A stretch of 64,000 bases of DNA from Gordius sp. MW1 (taxonomy: Eukaryota; Nematomorpha; Gordioida; Gordea; Gordiidae): the NCBI GenBank assembly GCA_964036665.1, contig OZ038526.1:5208001-5272000 (forward strand), in the 5' to 3' direction. This document shows positions 17,701-28,712 of this stretch, piece after piece. The notes under the pieces are model-generated. The model saw only the letters and a list, made by a program, of their open reading frames with translations. It made no database searches and had not been told where the DNA came from. Position 1 is the first letter of the stretch. The number at the start of each line of letters is the position of its first letter. The translations under genes were made by a program, and so were the position numbers.

Positions 17701-19032
17701 TTCACTTTTTAAATTATATTTTATAAAAGATTAGTTTGCTTTAGTCAATTCAGGCCTCGGGAGCCCCGATTGTTTTATTAAATTCTCATCGAACCCGACC
17801 CAAATCCCATGCGCTCTAGTTGTTTGTCATTAAAACTAAGGGCAAAAAATATTTTTTATATGATCCAAAAAATTTTAATAAATTACACAGGATTATTTGG
17901 TGTATTTAATCTTCACAATATTAGTAATAGTGCATGAATTGTATAAATATGCTGATGATTCATGACCACCATAAGAACCTAAATCTGTATATTATTAGCA
18001 AAGTAATTAATATATTATGCACAAGACCTGTATTTTCAAGTGAAAAAAGCAGTAATCTAATAAAACCCACAAGTTTGATAGAAATCAAATTAAAATGCCA
18101 AAATACTACAATATATAGCCTATAAGTCAAAAAACACTATAACAATTTTTCCCATAACATAATTAAAATTATTGAAAAGGCATGAGAAATTTAGCAAATA
18201 ATATACCAAAATTTTTCTCAATTTAATAAAACACAACCATAAAATAGGCTTTTCAACTCCACAACAAAAGTTTAATTAAAACTTACCCTCAGTAATTTCT
18301 CACCTGTTGAAGTTGCCGCTTGTATTGTCAAATTTTCCAACAACTGAACTAAATTTAAAAAGAAAAAAAGATAATTTCTATAAAGATGTTATAAGCTTTT
18401 TACCCATAAGCCCACAAAATCTATCAAATGTCCGTGGTATCCTAGTTTTAGGATTTATTTGAATCAATACATTTTTTTGGGTATGAATATAAATGTGTAA
18501 ATGCCCTGATAAATTTAGTGGACTATCCATAAGCATTAACAGGCACTTAAAATATGGATTAATGAAATTATAAATAAAGCTTACTTGATGTACAATATCA
18601 GGTCTGAGGTTTGAAATGTTTGAATATTGCTTTTTATTGATAATTTGCTTATGCCTTTCAATATTAAGTAACTGGAATGAGCCTCCAACCTAATATCATA
18701 ATAAATACTAAGACATTTATATCAAAAATTTAATATAGAACTTAAAATTAAAAAAATAAGTATCAATTTTGGAGAAATCTATTGTATATAAACAAATACA
18801 AAAGCTCAAATTAAAACATAATTAAATAAACATTTATACTCTTAAAATATAATTTATTTAAAAAAATTGGTTCTAACAAATAATATTTAACCTTAATATT
18901 TTCCAAACTAGCATTTTCCAAAACAACAATTAAGGACTTTGTTTTCAGCTCTTTTGTTCTAATTAAGAATCTTGCTGCCTTGCTTGACTTAGTATCTCCT
19001 TTTTCATCTTCATCTATAATTCTTTTGCCCAT
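14731..19032 (-). CDS. EMG1: 18S rRNA pseudouridine N1-methyltransferase NEP1
   Basis: SPOUT-class RNA methyltransferase that acts in the nucleolus in small-subunit biogenesis, N1-methylating the hypermodified pseudouridine of 18S rRNA. Minus-strand exons in order: 19032-18892, 18689-18585, 18545-18404, 18348-18287, 15547-15329, 14844-14731. Junction phases agree; 783 nt give 260 aa plus TAA, close to the human 244. Landmarks: SLIVVLENASLENIK (res 33-47), LRPDIVHQ, MDSPLN (res 88-93, including the Asp affected in Bowen-Conradi syndrome), HTQKNVLIQINPKTRIPRTF and DRFCGLM (RNA-binding face), IVKNPVTDH, the SAM-knot segments FVFVVGAMAHG and SDYPLSAALTC, and the end NVFEQAWNIF. A longer exon 4 donor (AGG/gtaagt) was chosen over an internal gtgaga because it restores GEKLLR, matching the family. 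Intron 2 is 39 nt; intron 4 is 2739 nt and full of nested transposons. A minus-strand AATAAA lies at 14626-14621, about 105 nt after the stop. Convergent with CNOT11. Confidence 0.95.
14868..14873 (+). terminator. CNOT11 polyadenylation signal candidate
   Basis: First canonical plus-strand AATAAA after the CNOT11 stop (469 nt downstream). Using it would carry the CNOT11 3' UTR antisense across EMG1 exon 6 and into its intron 5. CATAAA variants at about 14440 and 14670 are shorter alternatives. Confidence 0.35.
15169..15316. mobile_element. TGTTGTAAAA-family hAT MITE in EMG1 intron 5
   Basis: Ends TGATGTTGTAAAA... and ...CCACAACACCA, flanked by GTAAGCAC/GTGTGCAC (6 of 8). Interior GTTTTGTTCAGTCGACC and GGTCGACCAAAC-type arms match the copies at 45664 and 61607. 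Its right-hand flank overlaps the EMG1 exon 5 donor region. Confidence 0.75.
16192..17818. mobile_element. hAT-like element in EMG1 intron 4, host of a nested Helitron
   Basis: Flanked by an exact 8-bp duplication GTTGTTTG (16184-16191 and 17819-17826). Subterminal regions carry repeated GCCCGA/CCCGAC words (16220-16285 and 17755-17805). About 630 bp remain when the Helitron at 16476 is removed. No transposase ORF. Confidence 0.75.
16476..17459 (+). mobile_element. Non-autonomous Helitron, 3'-truncated copy
   Basis: Begins TCTATATATATAAAGTAAAG after a host A, as Helitrons do, and is about 98% identical over nearly 1 kb to the complement of 26809-25830. It then diverges after AATGACGT and lacks the 3' hairpin and CTAG. 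Contains three tandem copies of a roughly 60-bp unit around TTTTCTTAACGGTGACA (16745-16895) and repeated GAAACTACCGGCCCGATT words. No Rep/Hel coding. Confidence 0.8.
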
Positions 19033-20209
19033 TTTAAAATTTCACGTGTTAATCGCGATGGTACATTTATTGGATTTTAAATAAATAAATGGATTTAGCA
19101 AAAAATGATATCAAGCAAAATTTTAGCTGCAATACTTGTGAGACCACACTTTAATATATTATATAAATATATATATGCATTTTATGTTTATTTTGAACCA
19201 ATTCGGCCTGTCTATGAAAGTGGATGTAAATTACTACGAAAACTTTATAAGTTATAGCACCAAATTAAATAAAAAATAGGAGACGATAAGAATTTATAAA
19301 CAACCCTAGAGAGTAAAAAATTGTATAATAAATTAAAAAGTTTATAACTAAATATTTAAATTAAAAACTGGCGTATCGAATTAGGGTTAATCTTGGCAGA
19401 TAACTTTAATTTCTCCTAGTAATTAAAAGGTGTTTATAAAAAATATAAAGTACCGGCGGACTTTTAAAGCAGTGAATATGAATGTGAATGGCTTAAAAGT
19501 TTGAAATGTTATTTCGCTGTTAATGCATTTATTATTTAATATAAAATCGCTGTAATGCAAATAAGTTCATTAATTAATATACAATTAGAATTTTTATATT
19601 TAATAATAATTGTTTCTGCTAATAAATTCTCAAAAATTGTAGGTGTCTTTATCATCTGATTAATAATCATTTGATTTTTATTAATTAAACAAAGCGATCG
19701 CAATATGTTTATAGATAAAATGCAAATACCCCACATAATCTCTAAGTAGCTATATGACATATTAGGTTTGTTAAGCCCTATTTATATTTAAGTACAAATA
19801 TTGTATTTAAATTAAACGCAGAGGAAATTTAAACATAAATTCTTTATAAATGTGAATGTATATTACAATTGGTAATAAATATCTATAAAGTGAACATAGA
19901 GATTTTGCAATTATTAAATAATACAATATAAAAACTAAAAATTAAGATAGCGTTTTAGAATAAAAGCATTAAAATCTCGCCAAAATGAATTATAACTGTT
20001 TCACTTAAGTCTAATATTTAATTCTTTTATTTCATATTTTAAACTTTATATTGTCGATGATGGATAAAAACTATCAATTTAAATGTGTTTAAAGTTGTCA
20101 CGTTTAAAAAATATAAAAAACTAGATGAACCCGGCAAACGTGTATTAAATTATGTTGGAATTTTAGGGCATATATGATGATAAAACGGTTATTGAAGTAA
20201 AAATAAAGT
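19033..20209. other. EMG1 upstream region and AT-rich spacer
   Basis: No gene seen. Just upstream of the EMG1 ATG (minus strand) lie CACGTG (about 19046) and TCGCGA (about 19056), possible promoter elements by motif only. The rest to 20.2 kb is very AT-rich and I see no element ends. Confidence 0.4.
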
Positions 20210-20214
20210 TTGAT

Positions 20215-20435
20215 GTCTATATGTTCTACTTCTATTGTTCTATTTCCGTATACAGTGCAACGCGTACGAATACTCGAAAACTACTGGACCGATTTGGCTC
20301 GAACAAATCTTAAAACATGCTCCGGAGTGTCAGGAATAAACTGTGAAATTTTGAGCCAAATCGGTCTGGTAGTTTTCCAAAATTGGTGGCGGCATACATA
20401 CACACCCACACACAATTTCATTTTTATATACTTTA
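20215..20435 (-). mobile_element. Helitron-like end with palindrome
   Basis: On the minus strand the order TATATAAAAATGAAATTGTGTG, a TGTATGTATG tract, then AACTACCAGACCGATTTGG parallels the 5' end architecture of the Helitrons at 16476 and 26809, but the sequence differs, so it is a separate family. AAACTACTGGACCGATTTGG (20279) and its near complement at 20352-20378 form an inverted repeat. The LTR element at 20436 is inserted into its AT-rich end. Confidence 0.45.
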
Positions 20436-22146
20436 TGTGGTGTCCTTGCACCCGAGAATTTATATTTTATAACACCCCCCCCCCATTCGATAGAAACTTA
20501 CTTTACGCATAGTCATGACAGTTTATACCACTACGCTAAATATAGATTGTTACCACTTCGCTTTTCATTACCATCGCGATCGCAAATAGAGATTAGGATT
20601 ACGATGAGTTAACATAATATATTTTGTTAGTTATCGAAAATTAACTACCATATAATTATTATATTTTTGGTGTGTCGACAATAATAAAAGAAGGAAAAAT
20701 GTAGAAAACTAAAATATATCTCTAAACTTATTTTCGTGTATAGTTTTTCGTCGCGTCTTTAGATTAGAATTTATAAATAAGACGATAGATCGTTAATAAT
20801 CCCTTCGTATTCCTGGGATTACAAATTGGCGCCGGAAATGTTGGAAATCGAACCACTTCGCCGGATTAAAAAGCAATTTACTAAAACAATTGAACCACTT
20901 ACTAAAACAATCGAACCACTTACTAAAACAATCGAACCACTTACTAAGACAAAATATTGGCTAAATTCTTCAAACGAATAGAAATCCCGAACCACTTAAC
21001 TATTCCGTTCTTTAATTCAGTGCAAGAAATATCAGACACGAATACGCCTAACGAAAGGGAAAAATTCTTAAGCAAATACCCACCCAAACTGGAGCATACC
21101 TGAGTGTCAACAGATGAAAAATATATTCACACCAATTATTCAATACTTAAATATTATGTAAGATAGTATACTTTTTTTTTCACATATATTAATGATGATA
21201 TGGCGATTATTGTTATTAACCAATATTAAACCAAACCCCCCGTTTTCTTTTATTATTATTATTATTGGCGGTTTGCGCATGTTTCTATAAAATTAGGAAG
21301 GGGTGGCGAGAGAAACGATTATTTAAAAATGGCAGGTTAAAGTATAGGTATAAAATAGAAGTAAAACGGTACAGCCTTTTGATGATAATTTAGTATATAT
21401 TGATTATAATTTTGGTTGAAGCTGTTGCCCAGTGGTGTTTTAGAGAGCGGGGACGCTGAGTCTTGTAGCCGTGAAGCACCCCATTTTATAACTAATTCAG
21501 AGGGCAGGATTTCATTGAAATCAGTTGTTCATGAATCAGTTCCGATGGCAAAAGCAGAACGATAAATTAAATGAATGGGCTAGATGTCAGCAATTTTTAA
21601 AAATTATATTGTTGGTTATACCTATGATTTATTTGAACTTTGATTAAGAAATAAGGTAAATCGCCGCCTCGACCTTTAAATGGTTTTCAACAACACTGAA
21701 TCCCATACCTTTATCAGAACGTTAGGACATTAAGTCTTCTTCTCGTTAAAGGGGGAGGTGTGGTGTCCTTGCACCCGAGAATTTATATTTTATAACACCC
21801 CCCCCCATTCGATAGAAACTTACTTTACGCATAGTCATGACAGTTTATACCACTACGCTAAATATAGATTGTTACTACTTCGCTTTTCATTACCATCGCG
21901 ATCGCAAATAGAGATTAGGATTACGATGAGTTAACATAATATATTTTGATAGTTATCGAAAATTAACTACCATATAATTATTATATTTTTGGTGTGTCGA
22001 TAATAATAAAAGAAGGAAAAATGTAGAAAACTAAAATATATCTCTAAACTTATTTTCGTGTATAGTTTTTCGTCGCGTCTTTAGATTAGAATTTATAAAT
22101 AAGACGATAGATCGTTAATAATCCCTTCGTATTCCTGGGATTACAA
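20436..22146 (+). mobile_element. Young internally empty LTR retrotransposon
   Basis: Two LTRs, 20436-20823 and 21759-22145, begin TGTGGTGTCC and end GGATTACA, differ at only about four sites plus one C-run length (about 99% identical), and are flanked by ACTTTA on both sides if the last A is counted in the LTR. A primer-binding-like TGGCGCCGGAA follows the first LTR and the polypurine tract AAAGGGGGAGG precedes the second, setting plus orientation. The 935-bp interior has no ORF but contains a 21-bp tandem repeat (ACTAAAACAATCGAACCACTT type, 20878-20945). It would depend on a partner's enzymes, as TRIM/LARD elements do. Confidence 0.92.
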
Positions 22147-23857
22147 ACTTTATGCCAAATTTCTTCAACCACCTTTTTATAAATCGTAAAATCTTTTGAC
22201 AAAATTAAGTCTAATATAATAATAAGTAATCAGTTTAACTAAAAGGTCAAAAAATATTGTTTGCTAATATAAATATTATAATTTATTATTTAGTACTCAA
22301 AATGTCAGACTCAGATAGATGTTGCACTGAAATAAATATGGGATTGTTATATACAACTAAATTATATCCATTTATCTCGACATTTTATCGAGGGTCTCAT
22401 GGGAAATTTAAACTTTCAATTCAGTAATTCAATTTCTTGCGCGCCCTTATCTTCCCCCTTTAAAAAATATAATCAATAAAGTGTACATAAGAAATTATTA
22501 ATCATATTTAATCCTTACAATACGTCAAACTTATGTTATCAATGATACACCAAAAATAAAATTTATCTTAAAAATCAATTACCGAACGATATAAGTATTG
22601 CTCGCATGCCAATAGCAGTTATAAGTCATGAGCACTCTAGTTGACAAACTATAATTCATTTTATGTATTAAATTAAATCATTTGTGATCTTTTTTAATGC
22701 CATCTGCATTCTGAAAAAGTGTGCCACCACAAGAATGAGTTGTAATACTTTTCTATCCCCTGGCTTAACATTTCACCACTCGTTGTTAATGTATTAAGCG
22801 ATATTAATTCTTATGCGTTCTTTAATTGTTATTAGCTATCATAAGACGATTGGGTTTAAAAGTAATCAAAACATTATTTACCAATGTATTTTACCCAAGT
22901 GATACCAATAACTTAATAAATTTCTTCAAAAAAAAACCTTTGAATTGATTGATAAATGATTTGGGGAGACGGTATTACTGCGATAAAATAAAAACGAGCA
23001 TCGAAAAGTGATTTTTCGTTTTTGAAGCATGAGTCAAAGAAAGTTTCCCTAAAAGTTAGATGATAAAATTTAGGTGTGTTTTAATGCCAACCGCTTTTGG
23101 CAGTCGAATTTAACTAGAGTCGAATTTTTAATTAGTTTATTTCAGTGTGTTAACCCCACGACCGTGTGAGATTGATTACACGATGACACAATGTAGCGAT
23201 GATTTAATTATATAAAATTAAACATGTCTTAACACCGTCAGTTAATCTCAAATAAATTATTATTAGCACTTTTAATTATAAATTTTTAATTCTGTAATGC
23301 TTGAAGGCTAACTTCCAAAACTTGTAAAAGCTATATATACAATAAGTATAAATAAAGTGTTTTCGATGAAATCTCTAAGCTCAAATCAATATTGAGTAAA
23401 CTAGTAATTTATTAAATATCTAACTTAAAATATTATTTTATACATTTATAGGTCATAAACACAACTAATAACTTTGTTTTATTATAAAAATTATGTTTTT
23501 CATTATTGACTTTGATTATGCACTTTACAAAATAACATCGATTAAACATTTTTGCAAGGGCCATTATAATTTTTTTCGATAAAATATAGAATGAAATCTA
23601 AGTCAAAAGCTTAGTACAAAAAATTGTATGATGCTTTTGCAAATTTAAAGCAAAATAAATATAAGCACATCTCAAGTACTTTTATGCATAAGTATAAGCA
23701 TGATTGGATGTGTTTACAAATCATAACTTTAAAATTTAAGGCTTGAAATTGGACGTTGTTAAATAAACAACGGTTTATGAAGATAGTTCATAGCATGAAC
23801 AACAATAATAATCAAGCAATATACTCCCTTTAACCCAAAGAAATTTATTTTAACATG
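22147..23857. other. AT-rich intergenic DNA
   Basis: No gene or element ends recognised. A 40-codon frame from the ATG at about 22302 (MSDSDRCCTEINMG...) is too short to support. Confidence 0.4.
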
Positions 23858-23890
23858 GGCGTAGCCAGGAGGAGGCAGCTTTCCAAATCC
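23858..23890. repeat. GGGCGTAGCC-family end, truncated
   Basis: CATGGGCGTAGCCAGGAGG with the beginning of the family interior, but no matching right end nearby. Confidence 0.5.
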
Positions 23891-24256
23891 AGAAATTTGT
23901 TAAGATTTAGTATAATTATAGCTTACATTTCAAAATATTATGATCCTCCTTCCAATCCTGTCATCGCGTATCTATATTATGATTATGATTCATTAATTTA
24001 GGATCCATTTTTGAACAATGAATAAATAAATGTAAATTATAAATAATTAACTAGTGCCAAATATTGTATAATAAAATAAATTGAATTTAAAAAATGCAAA
24101 ACATTGGTTACATATTTCTCGGTTCGCCAGTATATTCGTTTACCTTATATATTACTTTTTGTTTGTAACGCATTAACAAACACATTTTACACATTTTAAA
24201 CAAAATAATCTTTTTTTTATACTTTTTTTCTCTGTCAAATATTCCATTTACGCTTT

Positions 24257-24420
24257 CATGGGAATAGCCAGGAGCCGCCCCCCCCCCTGAATGACGAAAA
24301 AAAAATTTATTTCATTGCAAAAACCCTTAAAAATTAAAAAAATTTATGTGTTGCCCCACCCTAATTGAACTTTTAACCGTTTCGCCCCCCCCCCCAATCC
24401 AAAACCTGGCTAGGCCCATG
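24257..24420. mobile_element. GGGCGTAGCC-family MITE
   Basis: CATGGGAATAGCCAGG ... CCTGGCTAGGCCCATG flanked by exact TACGCTTT on both sides (24249-24256, 24421-24428), a hAT-length duplication. Interior has C runs and the TTCGCCCCC block of the family. Confidence 0.88.
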
Positions 24421-24830
24421 TACGCTTTTAATATTTGCAAATCAGCATAATGTTTTGCATAATCGAATTAACACCAATTAATGTATGATGAGCGTTAACA
24501 TTAATTTGTCACCACGATAATTGGAAAGGGGTTAAACAAACCAAGGAAAGTAAAACAAAATGTTTAAAAAAACATGCGGGAAAATCAAAACTTGTTTCAA
24601 AGGGTTGTAAACAAATCACTGATTAAGCACATTTAAAATAGCATAAACCAATGGACATATTTTACCATGGAATATAGTGGATTAAAAGCTTCGAAACAAA
24701 TAGAGCGAAAAAAGATGTCACCCAACCCGTTGGACGTTTAGTATTGGCAAAAATGTGTATTATAATAACCAAGAGATCAAATAATAATTAACTTAACTAA
24801 GATCAATCATTGCTATTTATTACTATGGTT

Positions 24831-24984
24831 CAGGCGCGTAACCAGGATTTTCTCCCGAGGGGGGCGAATTTCCAAATTTTTTTTATAACATTATTATAAC
24901 ATCAAAAAAAAAATATAAACATTAGATATTTTTTTCGGGGGGGGGGGGAATTTCCCGTCCCCCCCCCCGCTGGCTACGCCACTG
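24831..24984. mobile_element. MITE of a related CAGGCGCGTAACC subfamily
   Basis: CAGGCGCGTAACCAGG ... GCTGGCTACGCCACTG with exact CTATGGTT duplications (24823-24830, 24985-24992). The termini differ from the CATGGGCGTAGCC type, so it is a sister subfamily. Confidence 0.85.
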
Positions 24985-25284
24985 CTATGGTTTTCCTTGA
25001 TAAGACATAATTTTGTTTTATTATGCTAGTTGCACCATTTTCCATGATTGCATATGTTGAGGTAAAGAGAGACGTATAATAATTATAAAACCTGTTTAAA
25101 ATCTATCTTTAACAAATCAAAAACATTTTTGACTTTCGGTTTAATTGACTAAATAAAAATCTAACAAAATAAAGATAAGGCGTAAGGTGAAATTCTTTTA
25201 AATATAAATTAAGATTTCTATAAAAAAAAACTTTATTAAAATTTAAAAAAAAATATTATTTAGCACGCTATTGATTATATAATA

Positions 25285-26809
25285 CTAGCTGTGCCCGGCC
25301 AAGCGTTGCTTTGGCTCAGTCCTTAAGTGGTTAAATAAGTATAAGCTATTAATAAGACTTATCTAAAATGGGGTCATATATGAAATAATTTATAATGTGA
25401 AAGGTCCGAATGATTTTATGAACCCACTATTTTTAGTATATATTTATATAATATGACAAACCAAATGCAAATTCTGTTTTAGTCATCAAATCCGACTAAA
25501 ATTAAATGTTTTTGAAAAAATTGCTTATTAATGCTGTTACTTATTATACAATAATACCATTATTTTATTTTTTTAGTTAGCTGATTTATTTGAAATACAC
25601 TTTTCTTAAATATAATAAAACAATTAATTGAAGGATGGATAATTATTAAAAATATGCTTCTATGATCGACCACGTGATAATAATGACAAAAACTGCATAA
25701 TTTAAATTTTATTTATTTAATTTAAATAGTCTGTTAAACCCCAATAATTTTAACCGTATACTGTAACATTTTTATTATACTTTTAAATATCTAATTCGAG
25801 AAAACTTCAGCTTTGTATGTATGACGTCATTATTGTATATGCTGCTATAAATGAAACTGGACGGGAAATGTCAGATATTTTTAAAACAAAAAGGTATATT
25901 AGGAATCTGAAAAAGCTATTTTACCCCTGGCCTATCTGGGCATCTACGGCTAAATTTTCGCTCGAATCGGATCTGAAGTTTCAGAATTTAGCCCTTTTTT
26001 AAAACCAAAAGGCCGAGAAATGTCCGATATTTTTAAAACTAAAAGGAATTTTAGCAATCTGAAAAAGCTATTTTACACCTGGCCGCCCTGAGAACCTGCG
26101 GGTAAAGTTTCGCGCGAATCGGGCCGGTAGTTTCAGAATTTATTCTCATTTAAATATCTCATTTAATAAAAATTAATGATAGATAAATAATGACATTTAT
26201 ATATAAATAGCATTTACTCAGAATAATCAACGTTGGACTATTTTATATTACATTTAAATTATATATACTTTCATCTTTCTCATTTAAAATATCTCATTTA
26301 ATGATAATGAGAAAAATTCATCTTCTTCACCTATATATTTTCTCAAATAATCTATAATTATTTATTTCAGGTTAATTCATAAATTTTTTGTTGTCACCGT
26401 TAAGAAAAGATGACGTTTAAGAAATTTAATTCATAAATTTTATGTAGTCTTGTCACCGTTAAGAAAAGATGACGTTTAAGTAATTTAATTCATAAATTTT
26501 ATGCTGTCACCGTTAAGAAAAGATTACGTTTTACAAACTACTATAAGTGATACACTTTTACTACAGAACTGTCTGTATATTCAAATTTTCGACGAACGCG
26601 AGGAGGTGCGTTTGATTGACATTTTATTGAACGTCAAAACGCATAAAACCCAAAATCTCGAAAATTAAAAGGAATTTTAAGATTCTGAAAAAGCTATTTT
26701 ACCCCTGGCCGCCCTGGGAACCTAGGGGTAAATTTTCGCGCGAATCGGGCCGGTAGTTTCAGAGATTAGCCCTTACATACATACATACACTTTACTTTAT
26801 ATATATAGA
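25285..26809 (-). mobile_element. Full-length non-autonomous Helitron
   Basis: Minus-strand element of 1525 bp: 5' TC (TCTATATATATAAAG) after host A at 26810, and 3' CTAG before host T (complement of 25284). A GCCAA...TTGGC hairpin (25298-25316) lies about a dozen nt before the end. These are the defining Helitron termini. No helicase/Rep ORF. The open frame at 25817-26002 is repeat sequence shared with the EMG1-intron copy. Nearly identical inverted partner at 16476-17459. Confidence 0.9.
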
Positions 26810-26810
26810 T

Positions 26811-28191
26811 AAATATATTCCATCCACCTTAAACGAACATCGTATATTAAGGTAATTAAAGGTAACTACTGGCAGTAATAACTCTTCAAGGCTAAAAAAA
26901 TTTACATTAGTCGACAGCGTAAAGCTTCCTCAAAGCAGTCATGATTTCTCATAATGTCTCTGCATTAAATTACCACAACCGCTTGTACGAAAATTATTAT
27001 TCAAGCTATGTGTATATTTGAATTTTACTTTGACATTTGGCCTGGGATAACTTTTTAATCATCCTCTTTCCTGCGCAATTTTTATTTGACTCTTAAACGA
27101 TTAGTAAATATTTAAGTAATACACTTTTAAACCCTAATTTTATTTTTTGAGACGAAAATTAGCCTCAATTTGACCATACCCAAAGCATCCTAGTTATTTA
27201 AATATTTAACATTGTGGTTTATTGTTTCATCGACTATATAGACATTGTGGGTTTTAGCAGGGGCTCCGGCTGCCTCCACTGTCTAATTAGGAGAGTTGCT
27301 TTTTTTTGGTCGCCGGAATTTTTGAATAGTCGAGACCTTTTTTTTTTTTGCTCTTAGGAAAAAAAAATTTGTTAAAAATAATCTGCCCCCCCCCTAATTC
27401 AAAACCTGGGTACGTCCATGCCATTGGCCATTTTAGCCTTTACACGAACTGATTTTAGTTAAATTATTCAATTAGTCGGCTTACTAAAGATTATAGGGAG
27501 TTTTAATAAAGGCTCATTAATTACTCACTCCCCATTTAAAAATATTGATCTATATAAGCCGGTTCTGATAGTCTGCAAAATACTAAGCTTGCACCAATAA
27601 GGCTCTTTGGATGACCATTAATATTTTAAGGATCAAATTTCAGTGCTAATAGAATAATAATCGCCAATCTGAACCATCATTGAACCCATTCTCTAGCAAA
27701 AAAAAATTATTTTCATGAAAATTCCCTCCATAAAAAATCAATTGTTTTGATAACGAAATTATGTAGGCCTTTTTAATTTAAGAAAAACAAATTAATTATT
27801 ATTTCATAACCAAAATTTAGGGCAATCACGCTAAAATTTTCTCAACATTTTGCGGAAATGAACCCGACTGTTCCTATCGTTTCAGATTCCTTCTAAATGC
27901 TTAGGGTTGAGCGCATTGCGTTGGCCCCGTTGGCCCAGAGCTAGCACCTTTAAGATTGGTAAAAGTGTGCTAATACATACATTGAATGAATGTGTGTATG
28001 TGGAGCGCGCAGTTAGGTAGGCGTAGGAGTATATTAAAACAGTGCTTAGTCCATATTTTAAAAACGCTCATTTGCTCACGCTCGCCCTTACCCGACCCCG
28101 CCTTAAGTGTAGTAACTTAGTTACAGTTAGATAAGTTGGGGTTGGGGCACAATGGACTAGGCTGGGCTGGTAAACGGAGTTGCCTACGGAA
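26811..28191. other. Intergenic DNA with an eroded MITE
   Basis: No gene. CAAAACCTGGGTACGTCCATG at 27401-27421 with poly-pyrimidine/purine interior from about 27255 looks like a decayed GGGCGTAGCC-family copy. From about 27900 the DNA is less AT-biased. Confidence 0.4.
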
Positions 28192-28330
28192 TATAAATAC
28201 CACAGCAGCAACAGTTCTTCTTTACAATAATAACATGTGTTCTCTCGTGAAGTTTAATTATCATCCCCCCTCTGTTGTGTAGCCAAGAGAGGAGTGCTAA
28301 TTTGTATATGGTGCGAAATGAAAAAGGTTA
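28192..28330 (+). promoter_or_regulatory. Possible distal TATA promoter-like segment
   Basis: A locally GC-richer stretch (about 27900-28320) holds TATAAATA at 28192-28199 followed by CAGCAGCAACAGTTC, with no long open frame downstream. It lies about 9.8 kb upstream of the LRR-Ig start codon and could be an alternative promoter, an enhancer RNA start, or a chance TATA in AT-rich DNA. Confidence 0.25.
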
Positions 28331-28558
28331 ATAAATACTATTGGTGCATTTTCATAATCAGGCCAACAACTTAGTTTCGATAATTAAATGGTATGTTATC
28401 TATAATCCTCACATCTTTGTTTCGACGTCTTCAGAATTCTACCCTAGAAACAGAAATAGAATTGATATTATGTTTTTGAGAACTTAAACAAAATCTTATT
28501 AGCAAATTTATAAAATGTTTATTAAATTCGTTAACTATGTAAAAGTTGTCCCAATCCA

Positions 28559-28712
28559 CATGGGCGTAGCCGGGGGGGAAGCTGCCCTAAATGACAAAAA
28601 AAATTTCTCAGTGCAATCCTTAAAAGTTAAAAAATTTATGTTTTGCCCCCCTCTAATCGAACTTTTCAACGTTTCGCCCCCCCCCCTAATCCAAAACCTG
28701 GCTACGCCCTTG
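28559..28712. mobile_element. GGGCGTAGCC-family MITE
   Basis: CATGGGCGTAGCCGGGG ... CCTGGCTACGCCCTTG, flanked by CCAATCCA/CCAACCCA (7 of 8). Confidence 0.85.

Noticed and set aside
18304-18304. Alternative EMG1 exon 4 donor gtgaga at 18303
   Set aside because: It would delete GEKLLR and break phase with exon 5; the downstream gtaagt donor keeps both.
20860-20960. CRISPR-like array
   Set aside because: Direct 21-bp tandem repeats without spacers inside an LTR element of an animal genome.
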